From positions 623,501-687,500 of the forward strand of contig NZ_CP063779.1 of assembly GCF_021596945.1 (NCBI RefSeq): a DNA stretch of 64,000 nucleotides, in the 5' to 3' direction. The stretch's first letter is position 1. Every line of letters starts with the position of its first letter. The notes under the pieces are model-generated. The model searched no databases, was not told the DNA's origin, and saw only the letters and a list, made by a program, of their open reading frames with translations. The position numbers were made by a program, and so were the translations under genes. The DNA is from Mongoliitalea daihaiensis (GTDB lineage Bacteria; Bacteroidota; Bacteroidia; Cytophagales; Cyclobacteriaceae). Positions 63,093-64,000 of the stretch are shown piece after piece.

Positions 63093-64000
63093 TTAACGGC
63101 TTAGATATAAATTTCGTTCGGCGTAGATTTTGAGGAAGTAGTCATCCATTAAATCTTCAATGAAGTAGATCGCTTCTCCGGTAGACTTCATTTCAGGACC
63201 TAATTCCTTGTTGACATTCGGGAATTTATGGAAGGAGAATACAGGTTCCTTGATAGCATAACCCTTTTTCACTGGATTAAATTCGAAATCTGTGACTTTT
63301 TTCTCTCCCAACATCACTTTCGTAGCATAATTCACATAAGGCTCCTGATACGCTTTACAGATAAATGGAACGGTTCTAGAAGCTCTAGGGTTGGCTTCAA
63401 TTACATAAACCTTGTCATTTTTGATGGCAAACTGAATATTGATCAAGCCAACAGTTCTCAAAGCCAAAGCAATTTTCTTAGTATAGGTCTCAATCTGACG
63501 CATCACATAATCACCCAAGTTGTACGGAGGCAATACGGCATAAGAATCACCCGAATGGATACCTGCGGGTTCTATATGCTGCATGATACCAATGATGTAG
63601 ACATTTTCTCCATCACAAATGGCATCAGCCTCTGCTTCAATCGCTCCTTCCAAGAAATGATCAAGTAGTATTTCATTGTTTGGAATATCACGTAATACAT
63701 TGACCACATGCTCTTCCAGTTCCTTTTCATTGATTACAATTTTCATCCCCTGACCACCCAGTACGTAAGAAGGCCTAACCAACAATGGAAATCCAATTGT
63801 CTTGCAAAGCTCCAATGCCTCGTCGGTATTATGAATAGTACCAAACTCCGGATAAGGAACCTCGTTTTCCTTCAATAAGGTAGAAAAACGACCTCTGTCT
63901 TCTGCCAAATCTAGTGCCTCATAGCTGGTCCCGATGATTTTGATGCCATACTTATCCAACTTCTCAGCCAACTTCAAGGCAGTCTGACCACCCAACTGTA
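63093..64000 (-). CDS. carB: Carbamoyl-phosphate synthase large subunit, C-terminal part (5' end outside window)
   Basis: About 302 codons of the second ATP-grasp half are visible, open at the window edge (the frame continues Q-LGGQTALKLAEKL upstream). Motifs are RPSYVLGGQGM, the ATP-grasp INIQFAIKNDKVYVIEANPRASRTVPF and GPEMKSTGEAI. The protein stops about 23 residues later (NLYLSR), so the C-terminal MGS allosteric domain of E. coli CarB is absent, suggesting no ornithine/UMP control of that type. Confidence 0.93.
   Translation of the reverse strand, partial: QLGGQTALKLAEKLDKYGIKIIGTSYEALDLAEDRGRFSTLLKENEVPYPEFGTIHNTDEALELCKTIGFPLLVRPSYVLGGQGMKIVINEKELEEHVVNVLRDIPNNEILLDHFLEGAIEAEADAICDGENVYIIGIMQHIEPAGIHSGDSYAVLPPYNLGDYVMRQIETYTKKIALALRTVGLINIQFAIKNDKVYVIEANPRASRTVPFICKAYQEPYVNYATKVMLGEKKVTDFEFNPVKKGYAIKEPVFSFHKFPNVNKELGPEMKSTGEAIYFIEDLMDDYFLKIYAERNLYLSR

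Overview
The window looks like the chromosome of a Bacteroidota member of the order Cytophagales, probably Cyclobacteriaceae (Algoriphagus/Belliella-like). The reasons are: several promoters of the Bacteroidota type (TTTG or TTG, about 20 bases, TAnnTTTG) just upstream of genes; lineage families such as DUF4290, DUF4834, BF3164-like lipoproteins and PG_1098-type methyltransferases; many lipoproteins with the (A/S)-C lipobox; and moderate-to-low GC. The species assignment is inference.

Region by region. 1-10432 (minus strand) is a branched-chain amino acid operon, ilvD-ilvB-ilvN-ilvC-leuA-leuC-leuD plus a second isopropylmalate/citramalate synthase cut by the window edge. It is preceded by a transcription attenuator: promoter, an 18-codon Leu/Ile/Val-rich leader peptide, an antiterminator segment and an intrinsic terminator. 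10804-13666 holds ispE, a CopG/MazF toxin-antitoxin pair, an orphan ribbon-helix-helix protein and an AAA/DUF4143 ATPase with a 3 x 32 bp repeat upstream. 13927-16642 holds a small exported-peptide ORF without an ATG, a 190 bp MITE and two BF3164-like lipoproteins. 16696-30350 is housekeeping: a DMT exporter, an LptF/G permease, tgt, a GT2 glycosyltransferase, two ECF sigma factors (one with an RsrA-like anti-sigma), gmk, nadD, an LpxL-like acyltransferase, a UvrD helicase, DUF4290 and murA.

30405-32675 is a non-coding satellite-like array of about 25 units of 92 or 94 bp, each able to fold. 32775-34931 has an acetoacetate-decarboxylase-like protein, an SDR and a lipoprotein. 34978-40313 has a 1301-residue fusion of a cellulose-synthase-like GT2 with two glycosidase-like domains (GH26-like and GH2/GH5-like), divergent from a lipoprotein homologous to its third module; together they look like a dedicated exopolysaccharide synthesis/trimming system.

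41544-48500 is an initiator tRNA-Met gene with a 6.9 kb integrated element in its 3' end. The element has 16 bp att repeats, paired 12-bp arm-type repeats near both ends, a tyrosine recombinase, an HTH protein, a RepA-like ATPase, a primase-like protein, iteron-like palindromes and several small proteins, but no recognisable relaxase or capsid gene, so it resembles a minimal satellite or cryptic integrative element. Next to it lie a LytTR gene remnant cut at an IS21-like end, and a Crp/Fnr gene bracketed by inverted FNR-type dyads. 50807-64000 returns to housekeeping: era, der, an acidic small lipoprotein, a SprT-like protein, scpB, a DksA-like protein, a large lamin-tail-domain secreted protein, asd, a methyltransferase with a TTG start, a duplicated DUF4394 lipoprotein, DUF4834 and the 3' part of carB, which lacks the usual allosteric domain.
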